This document shows positions 7,921 through 16,499 of a stretch of 64,000 bases of DNA, piece after piece (the first letter of the stretch is position 1; each line of letters opens with the position of its first letter). This DNA is from an uncultured Prevotellaceae bacterium (GTDB taxonomy: Bacteria; Bacteroidota; Bacteroidia; Bacteroidales; Bacteroidaceae), in the NCBI GenBank assembly GCA_902782305.1, contig CACZMV010000010.1, positions 62,001 to 126,000 of the forward strand, in the 5' to 3' direction. Under the pieces are notes generated by a model. That model did no database searches and was not told the DNA's origin. It saw only the letters and a list, made by a program, of their open reading frames with translations. A program made the translations under genes and the position numbers.

Positions 7921-9104
7921 GGCTTTATGTCTTTTAATGTATTAAAAAAGTCTTTTGCAAATCGATTTTTATCATAATACTTAGAGTGTTGAAGAGATTC
8001 CTTGGACATCTTGTTCCGTTTTTGTGGATCATTATATAATAGTTGGATAGCATCTGCAAGACGGAGAGAGAAATCAGCTCCTGTAGAAACGATGAGGGCA
8101 TTCTCTTTGCCAACCTCTTCCGTTATTCCTCCACGATTCGTCGTTATAATAGGAAGTCCCATTGCTTGCGCCTCTAGGATGGTTGTGGGGAAGGGGTCAT
8201 CCCAGATGGAGGGAATAATCGCAATATCTGCCAATTGAATGTAGTCAGGCATTTGATGGTAGGGGACAAAACCTGTAAAAATGATTCGATGCTTAACAGG
8301 TTGGGACTTTTCTTTCAAAGATCGTACAAAATCATCTTCATTGGCTGCATTACCAAAGAATGTGCTGCCAATGATTAAGAGTTTGATGGATTTGATATTT
8401 TGCAACAAAAGCATGGCGTCAATTAGCTCTTCAACTCCTTTGTCCTTATTGATACGCCCACTATAAACCATTACGAAATCATTGTTGGTAAGTCCTAATT
8501 TCTCTCTGTTGATGGGTGAATTCTCCTTTTTTGCAAAACGAGAAAGGTCAATGCCATTATGGATAGTATGTATCTTGTTGCTTGGCTCGATAGTTGAGAC
8601 CCTGTTTTTGATATAGTCAGAAACAGTTAAAATCAGACTCAGGCTGTTGAAAACGTCCTGATGATATGGAGTCTCGTTGTTGAGTAGATCGTTGTGAAGA
8701 TGTAGGACAATATTGTTATATCCTCGTTTTACTAATTTGTAGGCATATCCAGGTCTGTTTTCTAAAATAATACAGTCGTATTGCTTCTTACGAATATCTT
8801 TATAAGCTTCTTCGAAGAAGTATTCTATAAAATAATTGTAATATTCATTTTTGTGAAACACGCTATATATAAACCTTTTAATTCGTGCCCATATGCTAGA
8901 CGTGTCAATATATTGATAATGATTCACCGAGGCTGACAAAGCTGGATGTGATTTTACCTTCTCATTCCAAACACTATAAACCGTTATGTCATGGATATGA
9001 TAGTGCTTGTTGTATTCCAAATAGAAATCAACGAGATTTTCTACAGCTCCACCTTGTACGGCTGGAATCGGTAAAATACCTGATGTCAATATTGCGATTC
9101 TCAT
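7917..9104 (-). CDS. Glycosyltransferase family 4 (GT-B)
   Basis: A 395-residue GT4 transferase. The acceptor domain opens AILTSGILPIPAVQGGAVEN with the glycine-rich loop; LHLHNDLLNNETPYH and IHNGIDLSRF mark the domain junction; YSGRINKDKGVEELI begins the donor domain. The donor-binding motif reads DDPFPTTILEAQAMG, so the first acidic residue of E-x7-E is Asp, a common variant. It overlaps both neighbours by four bases, which points to translational coupling in the operon. It is visibly more AT-rich than the housekeeping genes to the right. Confidence 0.85.
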   Translation of the reverse strand: MRIAILTSGILPIPAVQGGAVENLVDFYLEYNKHYHIHDITVYSVWNEKVKSHPALSASVNHYQYIDTSSIWARIKRFIYSVFHKNEYYNYFIEYFFEEAYKDIRKKQYDCIILENRPGYAYKLVKRGYNNIVLHLHNDLLNNETPYHQDVFNSLSLILTVSDYIKNRVSTIEPSNKIHTIHNGIDLSRFAKKENSPINREKLGLTNNDFVMVYSGRINKDKGVEELIDAMLLLQNIKSIKLLIIGSTFFGNAANEDDFVRSLKEKSQPVKHRIIFTGFVPYHQMPDYIQLADIAIIPSIWDDPFPTTILEAQAMGLPIITTNRGGITEEVGKENALIVSTGADFSLRLADAIQLLYNDPQKRNKMSKESLQHSKYYDKNRFAKDFFNTLKDIKP

Positions 9105-10183
9105 TTGGAATAAAAGATATTGTTAAACAATGGTGTTGTCTTGTCATTTATGTATTTTTCTATCTTATGTATAGACTTGTCAAATAGGATTCGACGTACC
9201 CATTCAATTATGATGCTGATAGTTATGATTCCTATTTGTACAAGGAGGAAACGATACAGGAATGAGTTTTCATTGTTATAACCGATATATAAAGGTTCTA
9301 AATATTCAATGAGTTTCCAATTTAAAAGATAGATGGGGAAAACGTAGGTGGCAATATAACAAATGACGTAATCGATATTGGGATGATGAATATTGCTCTT
9401 ATGAAAATATAGAAATAAGCAAAGGGCTCCCATAATAATAAACAAATTATGGTCTTTGGCCATAAACAGAGGATCAAAGATAAAATAGTCAATAAAAGAA
9501 ATCAATAACAGACAACCTCCCCAAATACTAAAGGCATGATGTCTAATCGTATCTGGAATACCATATTTTGCGATATAACGTCCAATAAAATAGGCAAGAA
9601 TCATATTTTCCGTGCACTTCCCATTAGGAGTGTTTGAAAGGCTGTGCATAAAAAATGTTGGTGATATTGAATAGAAAAAGAGTAAAACGACAATCAGATA
9701 AAGGAATTGACGTTTTGTCATACAGTCTGCAGCTTTGTTAAATAGAGGAGCTAACATGAATAGGATAGTATATGATGTAAAAAACCACCATGTGCCAGAT
9801 GTTATAGGTGTTAAAGCTGTGTAAAGATCTTTATAAAAGGATTTTGTGTAGAATATGTAAGGAAGTTCTTGGCCAGATAAATATATAGACACAAAAAATA
9901 GTAGTAATGAATAAAATAGTATAATACCCCAAAGTCGAAATAGCTTTGATACCTTTGATTGTATGCCAAAGTAACCGGATATTAAAATAAATACAGTCAC
10001 TCCCATATTACCAACGGCATTAACGAGTACGAAAGAGATAGCATTTAGTTGATTCTCGCTTCCGTATGCACATTTAATACCATGCATAAAAGAAATGAGT
10101 ACGATGGCTACAAGTCGCAATAATTCGATATTGGGCTGTCGCAGTTTGTTATTTGATATGGGTGTATTTTGCAAGTCTTTCAT
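9101..10183 (-). CDS. Acyltransferase 3 family integral membrane protein (OafA-like)
   Basis: A multi-pass membrane protein of about 360 residues. It begins with the acyltransferase-3 signature (NIELLRLVAIVLISFMHG, the His of the active-site helix) and continues with about ten hydrophobic helices, including TPITSGTWWFFTSY in the middle. Enzymes of this family move acetyl or other acyl groups onto surface sugars across the membrane. The frame extends back to a TTG at 10204; I prefer ATG 10183 because it gives a normal short N-terminus before the first helix. It overlaps the end of the flippase gene by 35 bases and the next gene by four. Very AT-rich. Confidence 0.82.
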   Translation of the reverse strand: MKDLQNTPISNNKLRQPNIELLRLVAIVLISFMHGIKCAYGSENQLNAISFVLVNAVGNMGVTVFILISGYFGIQSKVSKLFRLWGIILFYSLLLFFVSIYLSGQELPYIFYTKSFYKDLYTALTPITSGTWWFFTSYTILFMLAPLFNKAADCMTKRQFLYLIVVLLFFYSISPTFFMHSLSNTPNGKCTENMILAYFIGRYIAKYGIPDTIRHHAFSIWGGCLLLISFIDYFIFDPLFMAKDHNLFIIMGALCLFLYFHKSNIHHPNIDYVICYIATYVFPIYLLNWKLIEYLEPLYIGYNNENSFLYRFLLVQIGIITISIIIEWVRRILFDKSIHKIEKYINDKTTPLFNNIFYSK

Positions 10184-11705
10184 ATATAAATGGCTTTCGG
10201 GCAATAAAATATTTCATACCTTTCGTCAGCATGAACTGTGACAATAAATATAAAATTAGTAAGGGAATATATATAACGACAATGTTTACAAATAATGAAA
10301 GTAATGAATGGACATTTGAATCAACCCAATATTTTTTTAGCAATAAAACAATAACACAATAGAAAATAAATATGGAATAATACGGCAGCATTCCTTTCCA
10401 ATAGGTTGAGACTGGCATATTTAGTCCTTGAGAGAAAAGAAAATACGGCTTCCAAAACATAGCAATAAAAAAGACACTTAATATCTTACCCATTAGGATG
10501 CCGACAATACCATAGAATGGAGCAAGACAGAGAGTTACTGTAATGTTTAAGGCTAATTCTGTCCATGCTACCCATACATCAGAAAAGAGTCCATGAGCAG
10601 AGATATACATTTCTACAACACCACGTGACAACATAATAAAAATGTTGAAGAGCAGTAAATAGACAATCAAATCGCTAAGTCGGTATTGTGGTCCAAACCA
10701 GCATACAATAAATGGTTGAATAAATAAGAGTAATCCAAAAATGACTATACCAACAATAAAGAAACGAACAGCAGTTAGTTCCCAAAAGACTTTCATCGTG
10801 TTTTGATTGTTACCTTCTGCTACGAGGTTGCCAATACCAGCATTCATTCCATCGCTGAGAATGTTGACAAGAAAATTAAGTTTGCTGGTGATAATCGTAT
10901 AGTTACCGTAAATGGCAACTTGTACAACGCTGACAAAAGTTCCAACAAGAATTTCGTCGCTTCTATATAATATAAAGTCTTTGATTTTCTGAACGAAAAT
11001 CTGACGAGTCTTCTGAAGCACCTCAGGATAATCTTTGAGGTGTTGTTTACCTTCATTTAGATGAATGCATAGCCAAGGATATAGCTGTTTGATGCGATAG
11101 TTAAAGGCGATAATGCCAATGATAGTAAACACCAATCCTACGACAACCCAGAGATAGAGGTTACGATAATAATAGGCTAAAATGATTTGTACAACGCTTT
11201 GTACAATTCCGATGGTTTGGAAATAGGCATTAACCATGTATTGTTTCTGGTTGGCGCTGACCAATAATTGCTTGTAGTTAAAGATATAGCCAGCCATTGA
11301 AGTGGCTAAAAAGGAATAGAAGGCAAAATAGACAAGGGGAAGACCTGTGGTGAGATGATTGAACCACCAAGGGAAAAAGCAACTGACAACAATTCCTATT
11401 GCACCAATGATAAAGCCAATGCAGCGATAAAGATAGGCCAATATGGACATGATCTCATTGATTTTTTCATGGTTGTCTTCCTGTAGAGGCTTATAAAGGA
11501 AATAAATGATGCTAGTGCCAATACCTAATTCAGCAACACTGAGAAAACTCATGATGTTCATGAGCATGCCCGTCAAACCAATGAATTCAGCACCTAAACT
11601 GTCGAGGAATATTTTACGAGAGAAGAAGGCAAGAAACAAGGAGAGGACATAAAAGAACATGCCCACCTTGATATTCATAACACTTCTATGTACTCGTTCG
11701 CTCAT
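10149..11705 (-). CDS. Polysaccharide flippase, Wzx-like (MOP/PST superfamily)
   Basis: A 518-residue membrane protein with about 12-14 predicted helices. The N-terminal SLFLAFFSRKIFLDSLGAEF and GLTGMLMNIMSFLSVAELG are typical of Wzx/PST flippases, which turn lipid-linked repeat units from the cytoplasmic to the periplasmic side. It sits with a Wzy-like polymerase, a Wzz-like co-polymerase and an initiating sugar transferase, so the operon is a Wzy-dependent pathway. It starts three bases after the preceding GT2 stop. Strongly AT-rich. Specificity for a given repeat unit cannot be read from sequence. Confidence 0.87.
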   Translation of the reverse strand: MSERVHRSVMNIKVGMFFYVLSLFLAFFSRKIFLDSLGAEFIGLTGMLMNIMSFLSVAELGIGTSIIYFLYKPLQEDNHEKINEIMSILAYLYRCIGFIIGAIGIVVSCFFPWWFNHLTTGLPLVYFAFYSFLATSMAGYIFNYKQLLVSANQKQYMVNAYFQTIGIVQSVVQIILAYYYRNLYLWVVVGLVFTIIGIIAFNYRIKQLYPWLCIHLNEGKQHLKDYPEVLQKTRQIFVQKIKDFILYRSDEILVGTFVSVVQVAIYGNYTIITSKLNFLVNILSDGMNAGIGNLVAEGNNQNTMKVFWELTAVRFFIVGIVIFGLLLFIQPFIVCWFGPQYRLSDLIVYLLLFNIFIMLSRGVVEMYISAHGLFSDVWVAWTELALNITVTLCLAPFYGIVGILMGKILSVFFIAMFWKPYFLFSQGLNMPVSTYWKGMLPYYSIFIFYCVIVLLLKKYWVDSNVHSLLSLFVNIVVIYIPLLILYLLSQFMLTKGMKYFIARKPFIYERLAKYTHIK

Positions 11706-11708
11706 CGC

Positions 11709-12908
11709 TTATGTCTTGTCGTGTGTGGTATGAATGAAGTCTGTATTCTTGCGGTCTATTTTGAGGATATTCAGGATCATTTTCCATACTAGTAAGGGTA
11801 AGGAGAAGAGTTTTCCAAATACGGAATGTTTGCGCAACTGTCGGGGTGTTGATACATAGAGGGAGATGCAGATAAACAGGAATAACAGCCACCATTTTAA
11901 ACACCATTCTCGAGAGAGTAGGGTGATGAAACAGGCTAACATGAAGGTAAGGACAATGAGCATGGAGCGTGGAATCAAAGCCTGCTGTACGGTCTTGTCT
12001 ATAAAGTCGATATTACCCGTGGCGATGGCATGTGGAATATATGGGAGCATTCTGAATAAGCTTTGAATCTGAGCGGTCATCCAACGCAGACGTTGTTTCT
12101 GAAAATTATCCTTGTTGCTGACCTTCTCGTCGAAGACGGGGATGTTTTCTTCATAATGGATATAGATTTCTTGCATAAGCAACAGAGCTTCCAACTCTCG
12201 GTCTTCACCTGCCGTACTCAGCTTATAGACGTTCTTCTTAAACCACTTGAAATCGAAGCACATGCCAGAACCAATCAATGCAGAAGACAAACCGATTCGG
12301 TTGTGTGCCTTGCGGAAAATGGTGTTGTTGATCTCCTCGCTGACACCATCAAGCACAGCAATATCGTTATTGCTGTTTTTTGCACAGCGATGGCATTGGA
12401 TGGCTTTATAGCCCTTGGCACAGACTTGGTTGAGCTTTTCCAAAAAATCGGATTCCACAACATTATCCGCATCAAGAATAACAACGAAATCGTAGTCTTC
12501 CTTGATTTGATCCATGGCATATTGCATAGCCTTAGCTTTGCTACTTTTTTCAAAAACAGGAGTCAATAGGGTGATGGGAAGTTCGCGAAGCTGGTTGTTG
12601 GTTTCCTCTGTCATGTGGTCGGAGATGACTGCCACGTGGAATTTGTTGTATGGATAGTATTGTCCCAGGGTTTTGCGTACAGATGGAACAATGACCCGGT
12701 CTTCGTTATATGCTGGATACAAAATAAGGAATTTATATTCCAGATTCTCACGTGATGCTGCAAGTTTTCCAGAGAAATAGGTAACCAGACGAGATATGGG
12801 TTTCTTCCACATCACGGAAACGAGTGCAAAAAACAAAATGTACGCTCCTGAAGCAGCTAAGAGTAGCCAAAGGAAAATCTCTACGATATGAATGATTAGC
12901 CAGATCAT
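11709..12908 (-). CDS. Membrane glycosyltransferase family 2, processive-type motifs intact
   Basis: A 399-residue GT2 with one N-terminal membrane helix (about 5-33), a GT-A domain, and two helices near the C-terminus (about 325-365). Active-site motifs are complete: PAYNED near residue 65, LDADN at 145-149, GEDRELEALLL, and QKQRLRW (the Q-x-x-R-W pattern of hyaluronan, cellulose and N-acetylglucosaminyl synthases). The neighbouring gene at 12918 is a clear paralog with the same architecture but altered catalytic motifs. Its role is probably transfer of a sugar at the membrane; whether it is processive is unknown. The gap to the paralog is nine bases. Confidence 0.85.
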   Translation of the reverse strand: MIWLIIHIVEIFLWLLLAASGAYILFFALVSVMWKKPISRLVTYFSGKLAASRENLEYKFLILYPAYNEDRVIVPSVRKTLGQYYPYNKFHVAVISDHMTEETNNQLRELPITLLTPVFEKSSKAKAMQYAMDQIKEDYDFVVILDADNVVESDFLEKLNQVCAKGYKAIQCHRCAKNSNNDIAVLDGVSEEINNTIFRKAHNRIGLSSALIGSGMCFDFKWFKKNVYKLSTAGEDRELEALLLMQEIYIHYEENIPVFDEKVSNKDNFQKQRLRWMTAQIQSLFRMLPYIPHAIATGNIDFIDKTVQQALIPRSMLIVLTFMLACFITLLSREWCLKWWLLFLFICISLYVSTPRQLRKHSVFGKLFSLPLLVWKMILNILKIDRKNTDFIHTTHDKT

Positions 12909-12917
12909 GATTGATAG

Positions 12918-14084
12918 TTATAGTTTTTGATTTGCGTATACTTTGAGACGCCTGCCAATAAAAGTTTTGGAAAGTATTGAACTGAGGAAGATAACGGGTA
13001 GCATATAGAATGTCTTGTCCCATTTGTCATCGACCAGATAATTGGGCGTTGCTATTGCAAAAATTAATAATACAAAGGCAAACAGCGCCCACCATTTCAG
13101 TACTAAAGTGAAATAGATGAAGGGCATTACAACGCCCATCAGTATGATAATAGCCATCATAATCATACGAGGAAGTATCATCCACTGGATAATCTTATCA
13201 GTTAGATTATAGTGCTTGGTGAAAATAGCAACGGGTAGATAGTGGATATTACGGATGATATTCGTGAATTGGGAGGCTATCCAACGGCCACGCTGACGGT
13301 TGAAATCTTCGGCATTACGGTATTTTTCTTCAAATACCAGAATGTCATCGAAATAATCGATGAAGATATGTTGGCGAAGGAGTCGGATTTCCAATTCCTT
13401 ATCGTCGAAGATAGTGTTGATGGTCATGATGTTCTCCTTGAACCATTCAAAATCGAAAGCCATCGCAGAACCTGCCGATGCAGCGGAAAGACCTAATGCA
13501 ATATGGCCACGACGGAAAATGGTATTGTTGATTTCCTCAAAGGTAGAACTCAGACGGGCAGATGCAGTATCGCGGTTTTGTGACAAACGATGGGCCTGAA
13601 TAGCTTTTGTTCCAGCGGATTCGTAGGCATCATTCATCTTCTCTAGGAAATCGGGTTCCACAATGTTGCCTGCATTGAGAATCACTACAATATCATAAAT
13701 CTTAAATTGGGGAAGGTTGTTGATGGCCAATTGCAAAGATTTTGCTCTGGAACTTTTCTCAAAGTTTGGCGTAAGGAGTGTGACTGGCTGTTGAGCCATG
13801 CGGAAGTTGCTGAGTTCGTCGATATGATCGGAGATAACCGTAATGTCAAAAAGTCGTTGGGGATAGGTCTGTCCCAAAGCTGCTCGTACTGTATGTTCTG
13901 CGCCAATTCCATTTTTATAGACAGGAATGAGGATGATAAAACGATTCTGAGTTTTGGCTTTGGGTACATCAGTATGTTTGCTAAACAACGATGCCAAAGC
14001 AAATACAGCCAAGTAAAGAACGGTGGCTGACACAAATATGAACAGTGTAATATCGATAATATATATTAATCTCCAAAAATCCAT
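12918..14084 (-). CDS. GT2 paralog with degenerate catalytic motifs (possible pseudo-glycosyltransferase)
   Basis: A 388-residue paralog of the protein at 11709-12908: same N-terminal helix, GT-A domain, C-terminal helices, and shared stretches such as HTVRAALGQTYP, VISDH, LLTPNFEKSSRAKS and EEINNTIFR. The usual YNE(D) motif is YKNG near residue 56, and the metal-binding DxD motif (LDADN in the paralog) is LNAGN at 136-140. The base codons were checked on the minus strand and encode Asn and Gly directly. The later acidic motif is DDKELE and the last motif is QRGRW. It could be an inactive scaffold for the active paralog. The reading frame is intact, so it is kept for some reason. Confidence 0.8.
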   Translation of the reverse strand: MDFWRLIYIIDITLFIFVSATVLYLAVFALASLFSKHTDVPKAKTQNRFIILIPVYKNGIGAEHTVRAALGQTYPQRLFDITVISDHIDELSNFRMAQQPVTLLTPNFEKSSRAKSLQLAINNLPQFKIYDIVVILNAGNIVEPDFLEKMNDAYESAGTKAIQAHRLSQNRDTASARLSSTFEEINNTIFRRGHIALGLSAASAGSAMAFDFEWFKENIMTINTIFDDKELEIRLLRQHIFIDYFDDILVFEEKYRNAEDFNRQRGRWIASQFTNIIRNIHYLPVAIFTKHYNLTDKIIQWMILPRMIMMAIIILMGVVMPFIYFTLVLKWWALFAFVLLIFAIATPNYLVDDKWDKTFYMLPVIFLSSILSKTFIGRRLKVYANQKL

Positions 14085-14088
14085 AATT

Positions 14089-14970
14089 CTATAGTTTTAT
14101 AAAACTGACAACACCACGAATTGGGGCTCGAACTAAATCCCAACGTCGTTGGACAGCAAATTTAAGTATGTCCCTTATAGCAACAATACTTATTAAATAT
14201 AAATAGGTAAAGTATTTCGTCATACCAGATTGGTTGCGTTGGGCAAACAGTAGCCTATTACGAGTAATATAGTAGGTCCTCAGTGGACTGTTTTGGCCTG
14301 TTGTCTGACTCTCTTTGTGGAAAACGGTGCATGCAGGCTCATACCAAATATCATAACCTGCACGACGAATCATCATAGACCAATCAAGTTCTTCGTAGTA
14401 GAGGAAGTAGCACTCTGGCATCAGTCCTGCTTTCTCAATAACTTCTCGTTTGACCATCATGGCAGCACCATGAGCATAGGGGGTAGAATGAGACGTATTG
14501 TATTGCCCATGGTCAACTTCCCCACATCCAACGGCTTTGTTGCGCATGGTGATGGGGGTGAGTGGGGTGTAACCAGCAAATTGAATTAACTGATTGCCCC
14601 ATGAGAATCTGATTTTAGGACAGACTATACCTATCTTGGAAGAAGACTCTAAACGGGAAATAAGAGGTCTGAGGTCTGAGGCCTGAGGTCTGAGTAAAGT
14701 GTCGTTGTTTAAAAAGAATAAATATTTGCCTTGAGCAGCTTTGATGCCCCAATTGTTGCCACCAGCAAACCCTAGGTTATCTTTAGAACGGATGACTTTT
14801 ACTTGAGGGTATCGTTTTTCAATGACAGTGGCTTCATCTTGAGTGGAAGCATTATCTACCACGATTACCTCTATGGACTCATCTCCTAAAGGCAATGTGT
14901 CAATCAATTCACAGGTATCTTTTAACCCGTTATAATTGATGGTGATGATAGATAATCGTACTATATCCAA
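14089..14970 (-). CDS. Glycosyltransferase family 2, rhamnosyltransferase-like
   Basis: A 293-residue GT2. It begins LSIITINYNGLKDTCELID, followed by VVDNAST, a FAGGNNWGIKAAQGKYLFFL segment, NNDT as the DxD equivalent, and YYEELDWSMMIRRAGY as the catalytic-base region: the WbbL-like pattern used by many rhamnosyl- and related transferases. Around residues 95-104 the text SDLRPLISRLES is encoded by four tandem 7-bp units (14664-14691), an apparent repeat expansion inside the gene. The start overlaps the end of the polymerase gene by ten bases. Sugar specificity is uncertain. Confidence 0.83.
   Translation of the reverse strand: MDIVRLSIITINYNGLKDTCELIDTLPLGDESIEVIVVDNASTQDEATVIEKRYPQVKVIRSKDNLGFAGGNNWGIKAAQGKYLFFLNNDTLLRPQASDLRPLISRLESSSKIGIVCPKIRFSWGNQLIQFAGYTPLTPITMRNKAVGCGEVDHGQYNTSHSTPYAHGAAMMVKREVIEKAGLMPECYFLYYEELDWSMMIRRAGYDIWYEPACTVFHKESQTTGQNSPLRTYYITRNRLLFAQRNQSGMTKYFTYLYLISIVAIRDILKFAVQRRWDLVRAPIRGVVSFIKL
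14664..14691. repeat. In-frame 7-bp tandem repeat inside the GT2 gene
   Basis: GAGGTCT, GAGGTCT, GAGGCCT and GAGGTCT follow each other from 14664 without gaps. They encode the LRPQASDLRPLISRL region on the minus strand. Confidence 0.85.
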
Positions 14971-16499
14971 TTAAAATACGTTTTAACGCGTGATTGCTTC
15001 TTTTTCTCTAATTTTATCCTTTTTTTCTCTTCTCGTTCAGCAAGATATTTATTCTCGTATTCAATCCATTCCTGCTCTATATGTGGTAGAATATATACGA
15101 TAGATAAGCCTCCATAGAATACCAAACAGTTAGGGAATTGCATTAAAACCTGATTTCCGTATCCCCCTAATTGTTGTGATACGAAAGCACAACAGAAGCC
15201 AGCGCCAATACCTCGCAGAGAAGGGCTTTTTAATGTGAAGAAAACAATTCTACATGCCCCGAATAGCATAATAGCTGTTATGATGAGAAATACTGTTATT
15301 CCAATGACACCTGTTCTTAACCAAATGAATACATATTCAGAATCTGGAGCAATAGTGGACATTAAGCGGAATTTGTTGTTTGCAGGAACATTGTCCGCTC
15401 CCATTCCAAGTCCTATACCCCATGGCGCTTCTTTCATGTATTTTTTCATAGTCTGCTGATTGATGGTTCGCTGATTGGCTGATGCGTCATTCTTGTCGAA
15501 AACAGAGCGCATACGACGTATCATTTGGTTACCGTTGCCGATGGTTGTAAAAGCCAACATAAACACGAACAAACCAAATAAGACAGTAAATGGAATGGCG
15601 ATTTTGATAGATTTAGATAAGAAAATAAAAGCAATAAAGCCTGCCATTAAACAGGCGATAGCAGTTCGTGTTCCAGAAAGGAACAATCCCCAAACACATG
15701 CGAATCCCACGATAAGGAAAAATATACGGTATTTTGTTATTTTATTTGTTATACCGAATATGATAAAAGCAACAGCTGTCGAAGCTATTCCAATACCGAA
15801 ATTAGCCGCATCGCTATAAATAGAAAAATAACGAATCAGAGTACCACCTTGTAATATATGCGTAGAATAGCCTCGGCCATGAACCCAGACATCTTCAATA
15901 TGTGTAAAACCTATATATTTCTGCTTCCATGCCCAGAAGACTGCAAACATGGCAAAGGCTCCCCATACAAATATGTATTGAATTAATATTTTCGGTTTTG
16001 AAATATAAATAGAATATACAAGAAATGCATACATGAGTTGAAACCCCATCATACGAGCCCCTGTGAACCAGGCACTAACATTAATTCCTATATTGCATGT
16101 GTCGTTTAATAATTCCAGGATACAAAAAAAACACCATGCAGTTAGAGCAAGAAACATGATGTTAATAGTACGTCTCAATAGAAAACTCTTGGCCTCTATA
16201 ATTGCCAATGCTAATAAAATCATCTCAAGCATCTCGTTGGGGAGTGACATGGGTATTGGCAACGAAATGTTTTTCATTTGTATAATATAATTCACTGCAA
16301 ATAGAATCCAGAAATATACTATACTGTTATGAAACGCAAATACTATTGCTATTATAATTACGGGAACCATACAGGTAGCCGCAAATGCTGTAAAACCAGA
16401 GGCAACAAGCTGATAGATTGCAAGGAAAAACAGAAGAAAGAGTAATGACACTCTTCCTCCGTTTTCTTTTGCATATAATCTTACAGCTTTATTTACCAT
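14961..16499 (-). CDS. O-antigen ligase/polymerase-like membrane protein (Wzy-like)
   Basis: A 512-residue protein with about 12 membrane helices and a large loop in the second half containing SANQRTINQQTMKKYMKEA and PWGIGLGMGADN, followed by DSEYVFIWLRTGVIG. This is the layout of the O-antigen ligase/Wzy family; in a Wzx/Wzz operon it most likely polymerises repeat units in the periplasm. A short Lys/Arg/Glu-rich tail follows the last helix. Its ATG directly follows the stop of the co-polymerase gene (TAAATG), suggesting translational coupling. A ligase role cannot be excluded, but the context favours polymerase. Confidence 0.8.
   Translation of the reverse strand: MVNKAVRLYAKENGGRVSLLFLLFFLAIYQLVASGFTAFAATCMVPVIIIAIVFAFHNSIVYFWILFAVNYIIQMKNISLPIPMSLPNEMLEMILLALAIIEAKSFLLRRTINIMFLALTAWCFFCILELLNDTCNIGINVSAWFTGARMMGFQLMYAFLVYSIYISKPKILIQYIFVWGAFAMFAVFWAWKQKYIGFTHIEDVWVHGRGYSTHILQGGTLIRYFSIYSDAANFGIGIASTAVAFIIFGITNKITKYRIFFLIVGFACVWGLFLSGTRTAIACLMAGFIAFIFLSKSIKIAIPFTVLFGLFVFMLAFTTIGNGNQMIRRMRSVFDKNDASANQRTINQQTMKKYMKEAPWGIGLGMGADNVPANNKFRLMSTIAPDSEYVFIWLRTGVIGITVFLIITAIMLFGACRIVFFTLKSPSLRGIGAGFCCAFVSQQLGGYGNQVLMQFPNCLVFYGGLSIVYILPHIEQEWIEYENKYLAEREEKKRIKLEKKKQSRVKTYFNWI

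Noticed and set aside
12063..12569. A 168-codon frame antisense to the GT2 gene
   Set aside because: It overlaps a clear glycosyltransferase throughout and shows no own promoter or conserved motif.
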